From contig CM030940.1 of NCBI GenBank assembly GCA_018136815.1, positions 80,701 through 144,700 of the forward strand: 64,000 bases of DNA. The letters are read 5' to 3'. Position 1 is the first letter of the stretch. Each line of letters opens with the position of its first letter. The position numbers and the translations under genes were made by a program. A model generated the notes under the pieces. That model was not told the origin of the DNA, searched no databases, and saw only the letters and a list, made by a program, of their open reading frames with translations. Positions 10,671 to 21,729 of this stretch are shown here, in pieces. Origin of the DNA: Isochrysis galbana (lineage: Eukaryota > Haptophyta > Isochrysidales > Isochrysidaceae).

Positions 10671-11404
10671 CGACGCCGCGCCCTTTACTTCCTAACTAGC
10701 TTCGTCGAAGTGCGTAGTGCGGAAGGGGCGCGGAGCGCAAGTTCGCGCCGTGCGCCATCCCCGGCGACGGGCGGGGAGCCACCCAAAACCGTCTGAATAC
10801 TCATATGAGTGGTATATTCTCAAACATGGCGTGTGCATGCGCCGAGCCCCTCCTATCCCGCTAGCTATCACTTCAATCTAGACGAACGGGTGCCTTATGG
10901 CGCCGATGTAGATAGTGAGAGCAGACTGGTTGTTGATGCCACGACGCAGGAGGTGCTTTCACCACCGTCAAAAATAGCGCCTGCCCATAGACCACCCAAG
11001 AATCGACCAACGGATCTACTATTAGCAGTTCAAGGTGCAGCGCTCCGGCGACTCTACGACCAGCATACTTGAGCGGAGGATCCTGCGCGCGCCGCAAGTC
11101 GCCATCGATGGTTGCAAGAGCTTTAACCCCGTCGGTCGCGGCGCGCCGATTCCACATGCTCAAGGTTCACTCTCCACGGCAACGATTGAGGCAACGGTAC
11201 AAGCGAGGGGGAGACTATCGTTGTGCTCACGCCACACATCTTCAGTCCGATGGCATTTGAGCGGCCAAGGTGGAGATCGAGTAGATTTAAGAGGCAAAAG
11301 GATGAGCTCACGCGCTGCGTGGGAGGAAGGTCGTTCGCAGAGGTGCGCCGAGACGCTTCCAACGAGGGAGGGCGGCCCGCTCTGTCCAAAAAACAGCCGT
11401 CTCA
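10671..11404. other. Intergenic spacer between two minus-strand genes
   Basis: Holds the presumed promoter of the TH1-like gene and the 3' region of the next gene. Short ORFs are present on both strands but none has coding character or a recognisable motif. No repeat was recognised. Confidence 0.4.
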
Positions 11405-14319
11405 TCAATGGAGCCCGACACGTCTCTCCCGGATGGTTGAGACGGGGGACATGTCACAAGAGGGCGTCATCGGCGCGGCAGAGGTGACGGTCGAGTTCGA
11501 CGCGGCGAGTACCGTCTCCCAGTCATCATCTTCGGTTACTTGCGAGGCTCCGAGAAAGCAGTTGCTTGCTTGCTCGCGGAGCGGCGGCTGGAACGACGCC
11601 GGCATGTGCGGGGGTGAGGACGACCGATCGCCGGCGGGGCGAGGGGCGAGGCCGAGGGGCGGCGAGCAGGCAGCGAGTAGCTCATGGGGCAGGTAGGCGC
11701 TCAGCTCGTGTGGCACTGAGACAGAAGAGACGATCGGCGCGCCATCGGCAGCCGCTCGAGACGCGGAGCGGCAAGAGCGTTGCCTGAGCTGGGCGCGCTC
11801 GTGCAAAACGGCCGCCGCGGTGGCTCCCACCTCGAGCCGCCGCTGTAGCCCTTGCACGCGCGCGCGCGCGACCGCGCGCCGCAGGCCGGTGACGATGAGG
11901 CGCGCCGCGTTCTGCCTGCGCATGACGTCCAAGCGACGGCGCACACGGGCCGCCTTCACCATCGACGCCACGAGGACAAGCATCTTGGCCGATGCAAAGA
12001 AAGAGGCCACGAAGGCCTGCAACATCTCGGCCTCGAGGATCGCATCACCTGCGCTATCGCGGCCGGCGCAAATGAGGCGGTGGCAGAGGAGTCGCATGTG
12101 GCAGTAGCGCGACTAGTATAGAGGCTCATGTATGAGGACTGGCAGGGGGCGCCGCGCACGCACCAATGCTAGGCAGGAGCCGGATGAGCTTCTTCGTCGC
12201 TTCATGGCCAGTTCCTAGCCACGCAGGGACGACTATCGTGTCGAGCGTCCACTGCACCGGGTACGGCGCCGGTGGTAACGCGGTCAGCCGCTGCCAGCCG
12301 ACGACAGTGCGCCACCATCTGCGCTCACGTAGCCAGCGGAAGAAGGGACGGCTCCAGCGGGGGATGGGCGAAGCCTCGCGCTCACGCTTGATCACGGAGG
12401 GCTCGTGGCTGCTTTCCCACGGCACGAGCAATAATAGGTCAATGGCGAGTGTCCATGGCACCGCGAGCGCGAGGTCGAGGCCGACAAGAGCCCACGCGAG
12501 TCGGCCGTATGAGGTGCCGTAGTGAAGCCGCCGGCCGCCGCCACCATCACCCACGAGCCCGCCTAGGACCGAGCCGACCGAACTGCGGCCAGCCGGCCCG
12601 CGCGCTGCTTTCAATGCTCTGGATGGCGAGCTGCCAAAGATGCCGCCGTACAGTGTCGCTGTTTTGACACCGAGTGCGAGCTCAGCGAGCGAGAATCCCT
12701 GCACGGCCATGCCGCTGATGAGCGCGCCCAGCGCGCGCCGGCAGCCCATGCCCGGGCCAGGCATCTGCGCCCATGCCGCCGGAAGTTTAGGCCACTGCCG
12801 TTCGCGCAACTGTGCAAAGATGGGAATAAGCAACTCGCGCACCGGCGCCGTTCCCGACCAGTGTGGGCAAACGCCGCCGCTTAAGTCGCAGAGCGGGTCC
12901 ATCTCGCAGCGCCAGTGGAGCCAGGCAGCGGAGGTGAAGAAGAGCGCGTTGGCAAGCAGTGCTAGGGTGCCAAAGAGGCGCCAAAGTGCGCGCCAGCGTG
13001 CGAGGGGATCGATCCACCTGGTCGGAGGGGCGGGAGGGCGGCGGAGATGGTCACTACGACCGACGAGCCTGGGCTGGTTAGGCAGTGCGTGCAGGAAGCA
13101 GGCTCGCGCTCATGCCAGCAAGCAGAAGCCGGCGGCCCTGCTTTCCAGCCGACAGCTCGTGAAGCCTCCCCACTTCGCCATCTCCGTCGCTGCCACTACT
13201 TCTTTTTCTTCACCTCACCTCTCCCTTGGCGATCGTCGCTGATAGAAGGCGAGCAGGAGAAGCTCGTGCGCGAGGTACCTCCTGCGCGCGCGCTGGAAAA
13301 CCTCGTGCGCCTTCTCGTCGGCGCGTCGGAGGGATTCCCTCCCTCTACGCTCAATCGCTCGTCCTCTGCGCTCAAGAGAGCCCTTCAGCTCGTCGAGCGA
13401 GGCGGTGCGTGGCAGCGTGCCGAGGAAGTCGAGCGTAGAACCGGAGAGCGGCGGCAGCCGTGCTGCCCACCGACGCGGCGCACGCTGATCGCCGCTATGC
13501 CACCCGCGCTCCCAAGCCTTGCTGCCTTCATCTTGCTCCTCTCCCTCACCTCCCCCACACACCTGTTTTGACTCTCTTGTATGCTCCTTCGCTCGGGCCA
13601 ACCCTTTGTCCTCGCCACGAACATAAGCTGCTACCAACTGTATCGAACTAACTCCCACTTCCACTTCCGGTCTCTCCTCCTGCTCGCTCTCATCTTGCCG
13701 CTCTGTCTCTCTCCCGACACATCTCTCGATCCAATCCCCGCTCTCTCTCTCACCACTGTTGCTTCTTTCCCCAAACCTCCCATTCTCCGTCTCCGTATTC
13801 ATCTCGCTCACGCTGCCATGCTCCTCTCGTCCCTGCTTCTCTCTTTGTCCCTGTCTACCATACCATCTGTCTCTCCACCTCGTAATCGCTCCCTCGCTCT
13901 CTCCCTCGCCCCTTCCCTCCCGTTCTCTCTCCTTTTCTCTCCCCTCCTCCCTCTCCTTGATTCCGCCTCCCCCTCCCCCTCCCTCCCTCCCGTCCCCTCC
14001 TTCCCTCTCCCCCCCTTCCCCTCCCCCTCCATCTCTCTCCCTCCCTCTCTCCTTCCCTCCCCCCCTCCCCCCCCCCCTCCCCTTCCCTCCCCCCTTTTCT
14101 CCCCCCCTCTCCTTCCTTCCCTCTCTCCCCCTTGCCTTTCCCCCACAAAGCCACCTTCCGCCTCCGCCGCCCGCACCAGTCCCGCACCGCCGCCAGCCGC
14201 ATAAACGAGTCCACCGAGAGGACGCTCCGCCACGTTGCCATACTTCGCACCGCGGCCAGCTCCTCCCAGGGACCCAGGCAGGGCCCCAACGCCACCGCCG
14301 ACGGACGGAGCGCCCCCAC
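11405..14319 (-). CDS. Unknown membrane protein, four exons
   Basis: Exons on the minus strand: 14319-14155, 13484-13219, 13017-12164, 12048-11405. Phases agree at every junction and give 642 residues. Joins at 13219/13017 (AG|G giving Arg) and 12164/12048 (G|GT giving Gly) are convincing; the first exon is less sure because its intron contains the purine-rich tract at 13.6-14.1 kb. Visible in order: a basic, charged helix (SLERRGRAIERRG.. to YQRRSPRER), a membrane segment LFGTLALLANALFFTSAAWL, a Cys-containing loop (MDPLCDLSGGVCPHW), a second hydrophobic segment (LALAVPWTLAIDLLLLVPW), a Trp/Arg-rich stretch, a helix (MLQAFVASFFASAKMLVLVA), a basic IQ-like segment (RQNAARLIVTGLRRAVARAR) and a disordered C-terminus. 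I do not recognise the family. Confidence 0.55.
13560..14135. repeat. Polypyrimidine tract, CT/C-rich on plus strand
   Basis: Almost pure C and T on the plus strand, with CCCTCC and CTCTCT runs. It appears to form part of the first intron of the minus-strand membrane protein, where it reads as GA-rich. Long open frames here on either strand are composition artefacts. Confidence 0.8.
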
Positions 14320-14424
14320 TCGACCCCATCGCTCTTCTCGACTACTCCTATATAGTAGAACTCTACTGTTATACGTTATACTTCTCTATTTCTAGCTACC
14401 TTTTCTCCTTCTTTCTGTCACCAC

Positions 14425-14613
14425 CCTACATGGTAAACACGGGTTTACCGTGTTTGTACACAGGCCAAAAACATCCCGTTTTCACCGTGTTTCAAACGCC
14501 CTCCCTAGCAGCATGCCGGGTTTGTGAGGTTCCTGTGTTTCTAGAATAGCCAAAAACAGGTTGTATTTGTATTTGCTGTGTTTGGAGGCCCCCCCTGCCG
14601 TGTTTCACATCTA
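14425..14613. mobile_element. Degenerate hAT-type MITE, copy of the 47.5-kb family
   Basis: The left end CCTACATGGTAAACACGG and right end CCGTGTTTCACATCTA are imperfect inverted repeats, closely related to the 18-bp termini of the element at 47517-47710. Size is similar and internal TGTTT/AAACA motifs recur. The right end is abutted by an A10 run that is the tail of a minus-strand LINE-type insertion, so its flanking target duplication cannot be checked. Confidence 0.55.
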
Positions 14614-15178
14614 AAAAAAAAAGAATCTGAAGTTTCAGGGCTACACACCTATCGCTAGTACGGCATACTCCGCTCTCACCCGCCATCGCCTTTAACTCCC
14701 GTCGTCCCACACCCTCGCCTTCTCCCCCTCTTTCCTTTTTGTTCGGTGTCGGGGGTGCGGCCCTGGTACACTACCTCGGGCCCGGCTCCGTCTCGTGCCG
14801 TCAGGGGTTGCGCCTCCAACGCGCCTTCTAGTTCCGGGTCTCTAGCCTGCACTGATGGTAGAGGTTTCCACCATGGGGAGGGCAGCTGAGCTGCCCTCCC
14901 ACATGAGGTGCTCTTGGGGTGGGAGGGTTTCCCACTGTTGGAGGGGGTGGGTCTCCAAGACCCCCTGCATGATGCGCAGAGCCATGGTGGCAACCTGTTC
15001 GGTGCCAGTGCTCGCCACCCCGCGCGCTTGCGCGGGTGTGGTCTGGATGGGTTGGATGGGCTCTGAGAGGGCTTTCTGACGAGCCGCCTCGGGCGGCGTG
15101 GGGCGTCCCAGGTGGGGCGCGGTGGCGAGGGTCGCCTGGGGCTCGGGAGCGGTCGCGGCACGCTCCATAGTTCAAACT
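14614..15178 (-). mobile_element. Chimeric retrocopy: retroposon 5' part joined to LINE 3' tail
   Basis: Read on the minus strand, 15178-14850 is the 5' part of the ORF-bearing retroposon family (MERAATAPEPQATLATAP start, preceded by CTATTGTTATAGTTTGAACT). From about 14830 it changes to the 3' end of the LINE family also seen at 23.3, 54.2 and 59.4 kb: GAGGTAGTGTACC, a purine-rich stretch, GGTGTGTAGCCC, CTTCAGATTC, then T10. This could be a template switch during reverse transcription, or an internal deletion if both parts belong to one LINE. Confidence 0.6.
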
Positions 15179-15179
15179 A

Positions 15180-17270
15180 TAACAATAGTTTAACAGGTCC
15201 CAAGAAAGAACCGGAACCCAACAAGAAACAACAAGCCTTGCAAGAAGCTAAACAAGCCTTCACAAGGTAACTCGAGAGCCTGAGACAAGCGCGCAGCGAG
15301 TGACAGGCGACCTGGCTCCTTTGGGTCAAGATTACCCGAAAGGAGGAAACCTGGAATCTAGACCTGACAAACAGGCTAGAAGGAACGAAACGAGAACCCG
15401 AATTCTAGGTCGCTAGGGACGAACCCTACCAACCTAGATGTACCTGAGCTTCACCGTGTGGCCGCACGGCGAAGGACCTGGAAACAAGAGCCTGGAAATC
15501 GCATCATCTAAGATGAATGCGACACCCCCCGACTAAGATCGAGACGTCTCCCGATGTCGAGCGGTGAACCTGGAAACAGAGACCTGGAACCTGGAACCTG
15601 GGCTGACCAGAAGTCAGAATCGGAACAAGAAGCAACGGAACATAGCGAGCGAAACGTGGAGACAAGAACACCCTATTAGGTAGGGCGGTCAAACACGCCT
15701 TTTAACTTCTAAGGGAGAAAATTCACCAAGTCAAGATTGAGGTTTTATCACGCGATTTTTAGGGAATTACCCTGGAAATGGGTATATTAGGCAGAATCTT
15801 ATAAGAAATATGCACATTTTCGACGCCATTCGACACACAGACCCAAAAACGTTTTCGCGCTCGTGCGAAATTGACGTCGACCACAAAAGTGCACCACAGG
15901 TCGCGCTGTGCGACGCGCGCCTGCGTTCCCCGGGCACTGTTACCCCAGGACAGGCAGCACAGAGCCCTGCGCGATCGCACGGCGTCGCCTGCGCCCTCCA
16001 CCTCGCCCCTGCTGGCATCTGCTGCCAGCCTCTCGCGCGCGTGCAGTGCGCGGCTGGCCGCGAGCCGTCAAAATGACGGTGCTGCGCATGATGGGCTGGC
16101 CCATCACGCGCGGCACCGCCTCAGTATGGTGGGAGGGGGTGCCTGCTGGCCTCGTGGCCGCGCAGACCCTCGCCAGTGCGGCCACAGGCCGCGTGCGAGG
16201 CCACTGGCGAGACCAGCGACCATCGCTGCGGCCGCCATCGCGCGCCGCCCCAGGAGAAAAAGATCAAATTGATTATAGTTTTGCCAAATTATAACCATAG
16301 TAATTCTAATTTTAGGCTTCATTTCACCAGTCCAAGACACATATGAGCACAGTACATGACCACCAGCATGCCCAAATGACAATATTTCGGTAGCCAACCA
16401 GTCTTACCATATGAGACTGTCGAACCATCGAGCGAAAAGGAGGGGTTGTCCCTCGAAATCGAACGTGAGACGCTCGAAAACACGAGGCTGTCCGTCAATT
16501 CAGCACGTTAACGCGAAAACAAAACTTCTTTTTGTGCTCCATGCTGGGATGTTGTGCTATAGAAACGGGCGAACTATTGACTGGCCCGTGCTTGGCGGGC
16601 ACGACCTGTGTGTCTCCGAACGTGAATGGCCTTGGAGGCCATCTGTGTGTCCCAAAAATTCTAAAAGTTGGCTCGTGATGAGCGCAAAGCAGCCAGTGTC
16701 CAATCGTGATTCACGACACGATTGCCCACAGAAATCGATCGCAACCATCACGCCTGAAGCTTTCAGGCCGGTGCTTGGCTAGATTACATGTTGAATCTAC
16801 TAGTAGCTATCACAGAGTGCCGTCATCTACCAACACAATCCATCGGTCCTTGCCGCTTACCGATAGAATCGTCTTTACCGGCTCACCGATAGAATCGTCT
16901 TTACCGATAAGTTTGTCTGCCGGATTCCTCTTCATCAAGTCATCGGCCTCCTTCATCATGTGCACCACCTCCCAGACTCTTCTCCACATAATCATCTGCA
17001 GTTGATGCACATCGAGTTCTAGGGTTCCCGAGTCATTTGCACATCGACTTCTAGACCTCGCCTTCATCTTGGGGATCTCAGCTCACTCTAGATCGACTTA
17101 GTGCATCTAAGGAATCTCACCTTCATCAACACCCACGACGCTTCATCGGCTCATACTAAGACAATACCCGCCGATTCCCTATATTCTCGATTCCTTCTCT
17201 CTCCCCTCGCGCGCCTTCCTGTTTGTCTCAAAGCATTATCCAAAGAACCGCGGTGGGGTATATGTAAGGC
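15180..17270. other. Intergenic, no gene recognised
   Basis: Contains a stretch at 15300-15610 with many CCTGGAA/ACCTGG repeats, a GC-rich patch at 15880-16250 with open frames on both strands but no motif, AT-richer DNA around 16270-16400, and two copies of TACCGATAGAATCGTCTTTACC-like sequence near 16858-16900 (about 26-bp direct repeat). No coding call can be supported. Confidence 0.4.
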
Positions 17271-17273
17271 TTT

Positions 17274-18623
17274 GTGCTTAGAGGGTGTGTTGTTGAGACC
17301 CCGTGGCCCAAAGGTATCTTCGTGAGATCTGCAGTGCCACCAGTGTCCCAGGTTCTAAACTCCACCCCTGGAGTACTGTCTCACTCACTGTCTGTCATGA
17401 CCCTCCTGCTTTTTGTTGCCGCCCTGGCTGCTTCCTGGCATCCAGCGCGATATGGAGCTCCCACCCAGGTGTGTGCCACTGCCATGCCTCTGCCCATGCC
17501 TGCCTGCCTGTCCCTGCCAGACTCGCACTCGCTCATCGCACTCGACGAGCCTCGAACTGCAGCATGCGCACCTCACCGCAAGCGAGCGTCATCCCATTGC
17601 ACCAAGGGGGAGACCTTGGGGGCAGTGGGATGGGCCCTCTTCCTCCCCTGCCCCTTCTGTCTGCCTCAGGGTGAGCCCTCTGCAAAAATCTGCGATGAAC
17701 TCGTGTCGAAGAACGCCGTCACCGGCGTCTTTTCACCAAAACGCCAAAGCGCATCGCCTTATCGTTCCACTCTTCCTTTCTTACATCTCCTCCCCAAGGC
17801 CCATTGGCATGGAGGAGGTGTTTCCTCTCCCTCTATCCTTTCCCTTATGTCTCAGGTCTCTAGCTTTGGTGAAAATCTCTCCCCCATCATAAACACGCAA
17901 GAGGAATCTCGCGGTTTCCTAAACCTCTCTCCTATGCGCGTTTGCACGCAATTCTCACTCTCACTTCAGCCAACACCCCTCACTCCCTCCCTTCTGGGAT
18001 GGGGTGGACCTCTCTTCTCTGATAAATGGTTGCAGGCCCTCATTGACCAGCTGTCATTCTATGGAGCCCTCCATTCTGTCCCATCTGGGCCTCCACACTC
18101 ATCACGTGCCGCTCGTCGGGCCGCCACTCGCCACCGCCGCCACTCACGTGCTATCTACTCCTCCATCTCCTATGTTGGAGTTTTCATGGAGTCCCTCCAT
18201 CACCTCCTTGGTTGCTGCCACTTGGCTTTCTCGCTCCTGCGACACCTGTACGTGGACGACGCCCTCATCGTCGACAATGACTCCGGCCTCCGCGCTCGTT
18301 TCGTTCACGATCTCGGCGATAGGTTTCCCATTGAAGACAAAGGCGAACTCTCGTGGATCCTCAATGTTGCCGTAGCTCGTGACCGTCCGCGTCGGATCCT
18401 CACCTTATCTCAGAGTCTTTACGTCTCAGATTCTGACGGCCGAATCGGCCGTGTGCGAGCCGTGTATGGTGCGCATGAGACCTTGCTGGGGAGCTACGAC
18501 CGATACATGGAGAGAAGACAAAAGACAGTCATGGAACATTTGATGACATCGAGAGAAAGTAAGAGAAGAGGCGGTATACCAATCGACGAGACCTTGAGGC
18601 TTAAAATAACCCACAGGTTATAA
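17274..18623 (+). pseudogene. Ty1/copia reverse transcriptase relic
   Basis: A long open frame whose only recognisable part is about 18235-18430: LRHLYVDDALIVDNDSG with the copia RT YVDD catalytic motif, then DLGDRFPIEDKGELSWILNV and LTLSQSLYVSD, the usual palm-to-thumb segment. Upstream sequence (17.3-18.2 kb) is Ser/Pro/His-rich and does not read as integrase or gag; downstream RNase H is absent. It is followed by an LTR-like repeat at 18.69-18.93 kb. This is a decayed fragment of a copia element, not a host gene. Confidence 0.75.
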
Positions 18624-18689
18624 GTAAAAGTCTGTCATCGTATGGAATACGACAAAGTCACAAGTGTCAAGTGTAGAACAGGGACGGTA

Positions 18690-18935
18690 GAAGTCCCGCG
18701 CCTTCATGGCGGGTGCCCGGTCGCGCTGTTCGGGGTATTCTGGAGTCGACAGCAATGGCGATTGCGTGTACCTAGATGAGCGGGTCGTGTGGGCATGGCC
18801 GCTTCGGCGATAGCGGCGTGTCCATGTGCTGATCGCCCGCGCTGGCGGCCTGGATACAGCAGGCAAGAGAAGAGGGGAGCGGCGCGCGCTCCATGACCCT
18901 ATCGTTATTAGCGATGGCGATGGTTGAAGCAAACT
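18690..18935 (+). repeat. Retroelement terminal repeat (LTR-like), copy 2
   Basis: Matches 8633-8815 in the same orientation: CCGCTTCGGCG, a CTGATCG segment, GAGGGGAGCGGCGCGCGCTCC and CCCTATCGTTATTAGCGATGG-like end. It lies about 250 bp beyond the copia RT relic, as expected for the 3' terminal repeat of that family. Confidence 0.5.
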
Positions 18936-19203
18936 ACTGATTAAGTTGGTGCAGCCTGTGGCGGTCCTAGTGAGCGGTGTCCTTTCTTTCTATTACCTGA
19001 ACTTTGTATCACTAGCACTTTCTTTCCCATGCTCTCAATGAAGTAGATAGATAGGACATCGTATTGTTCGAAAAAATGATAGCCACTTTGCACTCTCAAG
19101 TAAACAGTGTGTGGGTGCGATGATCGTATGCTTTCTCGACACACAAGACCTCGGCTGAAAACGCACACACAGTGGCGTTGGGCGGAGTATGAAGCACTCA
19201 ATA

Positions 19204-20874
19204 TCATGCTGAAAGTGCGTCGAAGATGGCCTCCTCGAGGTCGGTCCAAGTGAAGTAGGAGACAGGTGGAGCAATAAAATCCTCAAATGTTTCGTCAGTA
19301 TCAAGATTCGAAGGCGCCGCACTGCTGCCAGACTCGGAGGGCTCCTCCAGGGCAAACATGGGCGCCATAGAGGGTGGTGCACTCGCGGCGCAGGCTGCAA
19401 CATCATCTTTCGTCCGCAGCTTTGCGTGCTGCAGCTGGACGGCTCGCACAGCCGATGTGGCCGTCGGTGTAGGAGGCGATGCAAGATGCGCTAGATAGGA
19501 GATTCCCACCTGGCGAAGCTTGGACACGAAGTTCTTACACAGCTCGCGCCCGCCGCCGGCAGCCTGTTCGGCGCGGCAAAGGACGTACTCTTGCTCGAGC
19601 TGCCGGCCAGTGTCACGAAAGATGCCTTGATCGACTGCGTTGAAGAAGAGGTCAGGCTCGGGCAGCCATGCCTTTCGGCCGGATGTCTTCACCGGCAACG
19701 AAGCGATCAGCTGCTCCCAGGCATCGCGCGCTTTCAAGAAGCTGTCGTCACCATCCAGGGAGTCGGCATCGCTGCCGGCCAATGCTTCCCGCCTTGCCGT
19801 CTGACGCACATCACCCGAGCTTGAACTCGTCCCGACAACCTCAGGTACGGTCATCGTTGGTGTCTGAGTGGCTCTAACCAACATCGGCTTCGGGTCAGCA
19901 TGCGGAGATTGTAAGGAGAGACTGCACGATCTTCTGGTAGCATCGTCTATTGCAGGAGTGAATGGGACAATCGACGCGGGCATGGGCGCCGGACAGCAAT
20001 CGGCGTAGTACTCAAAGGTTGCGCGAGATCTCGGAAACCCCTCTTGTGAAGAGGTAAAGGCTGCCTCTGCTTCGGCAGACCCGCAAGTGTTCTCGTTGCT
20101 CGTGAGGATCTGGCACCGACGAATCCGTGCGGACTTGGCATCTGGAGCTTGAATCGCACTTGTGGCCATACGCTTGCGCCCCTTGCTCATCTTGACGTCG
20201 GCGTTCAGATGTGCTGCGACTTTCATCAACTCATGTTTGCTTACCCTGCAAGTGGCGAGTTTGTCTTGCGAGCCGGACGTCGTCTGATCGGCCGACGGGC
20301 TTTTTCTGAGGATGGTGACCTCCATAGGCGGTGAAGCTGGGCTACACCGGTCTTCCAGGTCAATGGCTCGACCAATCAGGTCGAGTCGGTTGATCTTGTG
20401 TGGCTCGGGAAAGGCGCTGTTGATGCTGGAGTACGTGGACGGTCGGATCGGCGGCACGGGCATTCGCGTGCCACTCGATGCAGACGGTGCGTGGCAATGG
20501 TTCTTGTATTCGAGCCAACGTGACTGCTCCAGCTCTTCAGCGCGGTCAGCCTCGATCAGCTGGCTGCTGACGCCGTCTGCGCAGAGCAAGGCGTCGAGGT
20601 GGTGCAGCCAGTGGGAGTCCTCTTGAGGAAGGGGCTCGAGGTGGGGGTCGCGATCGTGGTGGTGAAGCGGCTCGCACTGCATCGACGCCCTCTGAGACGG
20701 GGTACCTGGGCTGCGGTCCGCGTTCAGGTCGAGCGGGCGGCCGAGGAGCAGCATCCTTCTTCTCGATCGCTCTGCCCGACAACCCAACCCCCTTCCCCTC
20801 CCCGACCCGCCAGCTCTCCTCTCAACGTAAGATCGTCTCCCTCCCCCCCAATACAAGGGATTATTCCCAATCAA
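19204..20874 (-). CDS. Lineage-specific protein, paralogue A
   Basis: A 556-residue single-exon protein of unknown function with a full-length paralogue at 56.2-57.8 kb on the same strand. Shared blocks in order: an N-terminal LGRPLDLNADRS (a DLN motif resembling an EAR repression motif), EPLHHHDRDPHLEP, EDSHWLHHLDALLCADG, a basic KMSKGRKRMAT segment, and the longest block near residue 380: LKARDAWEQLI, KAWLPEPDLFF, VDQGIFRDTGRQLEQEY, CRAEQAAGGGRELC, then SPPTPTAT. The C-terminus is acidic (WTDLEEAIFDALSA). The middle is low-complexity and diverged. Basic patches and the acidic tail suggest a nuclear regulator, which is inference only. The start may be the second Met (MLLLGRPLDLN), since conservation begins there. 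Confidence 0.65.
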   Translation of the reverse strand: MIGNNPLYWGGGRRSYVERRAGGSGRGRGLGCRAERSRRRMLLLGRPLDLNADRSPGTPSQRASMQCEPLHHHDRDPHLEPLPQEDSHWLHHLDALLCADGVSSQLIEADRAEELEQSRWLEYKNHCHAPSASSGTRMPVPPIRPSTYSSINSAFPEPHKINRLDLIGRAIDLEDRCSPASPPMEVTILRKSPSADQTTSGSQDKLATCRVSKHELMKVAAHLNADVKMSKGRKRMATSAIQAPDAKSARIRRCQILTSNENTCGSAEAEAAFTSSQEGFPRSRATFEYYADCCPAPMPASIVPFTPAIDDATRRSCSLSLQSPHADPKPMLVRATQTPTMTVPEVVGTSSSSGDVRQTARREALAGSDADSLDGDDSFLKARDAWEQLIASLPVKTSGRKAWLPEPDLFFNAVDQGIFRDTGRQLEQEYVLCRAEQAAGGGRELCKNFVSKLRQVGISYLAHLASPPTPTATSAVRAVQLQHAKLRTKDDVAACAASAPPSMAPMFALEEPSESGSSAAPSNLDTDETFEDFIAPPVSYFTWTDLEEAIFDALSA

Positions 20875-21655
20875 CGTCGGGCACGGGAGGCCTTATACGC
20901 AACCACGGAGATATCGGCGATCGCTAGAAGGCAGCGCCGGTGTATCGGCGTCTCATTGAGCTCCGCATGATCTCCATCGCCTCTCCTCTGAGACCTCATA
21001 GTGAGATTGTGGTCGCACACTGCGGCTAGGGGTGTAGACGACTCCGCACCTTGAACCCGAACCTACCGGAACATTTGCAGGATGTGCGAGGATATCCGAT
21101 ATCCCGGAATAGGCATTCGAGCTGCCGGCGAGCTCGAACGAGATTCTCATCTGCCGGAAGCTCGAACGAGATGCTCACCTCGCTCTGATTAGGATTAGTG
21201 AGTAAAGATTAAAGAGAAAGTTTCGACGGGCACGTCGTCACTGCTCGCGCCTCGCGGCTGCTAGTCCCCGTCGCCAGTCGGGCCGACTTAATGACTAAAT
21301 GCAAACGCACAGGCACAGATATATTCATCATCATCATTCATCATTCATCATTCACTTGTCATTTGCTGCATGAATAAAGTACGACATGAAAAAAGTACAA
21401 ATGAGACTTTGAGTTTGTACCACTACTGCTTCTGCCACTAAATAAACTTCTTAATCGTCTCACCGCACACGCGGCCGGCCGTGGACCCTCTACTTTCTAC
21501 TCACGCAGCAAAACTTTCTGCACCCCCACTCCCCCGGCCCTTTTCCCCCCGCCATCATACGACTCCCCCCGTGCACTACTAGGGGGATAGGGGAAAAGGG
21601 CTTAGATATGGTCCGGTGGCCCGCGTCCCCGCCCCCCCCCGGTGATCCGTTCCCC
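20875..21655. other. Intergenic, with microsatellite
   Basis: No gene seen. Contains a duplicated motif, TGCCGG(C/A)AGCTCGAACGAGAT, near 21125-21180, a (TCATCAT)n microsatellite at about 21327-21355 and C-rich DNA at 21510-21660. Confidence 0.5.
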
Positions 21656-21729
21656 CTTCCTCCTACGCCAGCCGGGCTGGCGGCGTCCTCAGTCCCAACG
21701 TCCCGACTTCTCCTGTAAACAATAAACAG

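Noticed and set aside
13581-14355. Overlapping Ser/Pro frames on the plus strand and Gly/Glu/Arg frames on the minus strand
   Set aside because: CT/GA tract artefacts, except the short minus-strand piece 14319-14155 proposed as a first exon.
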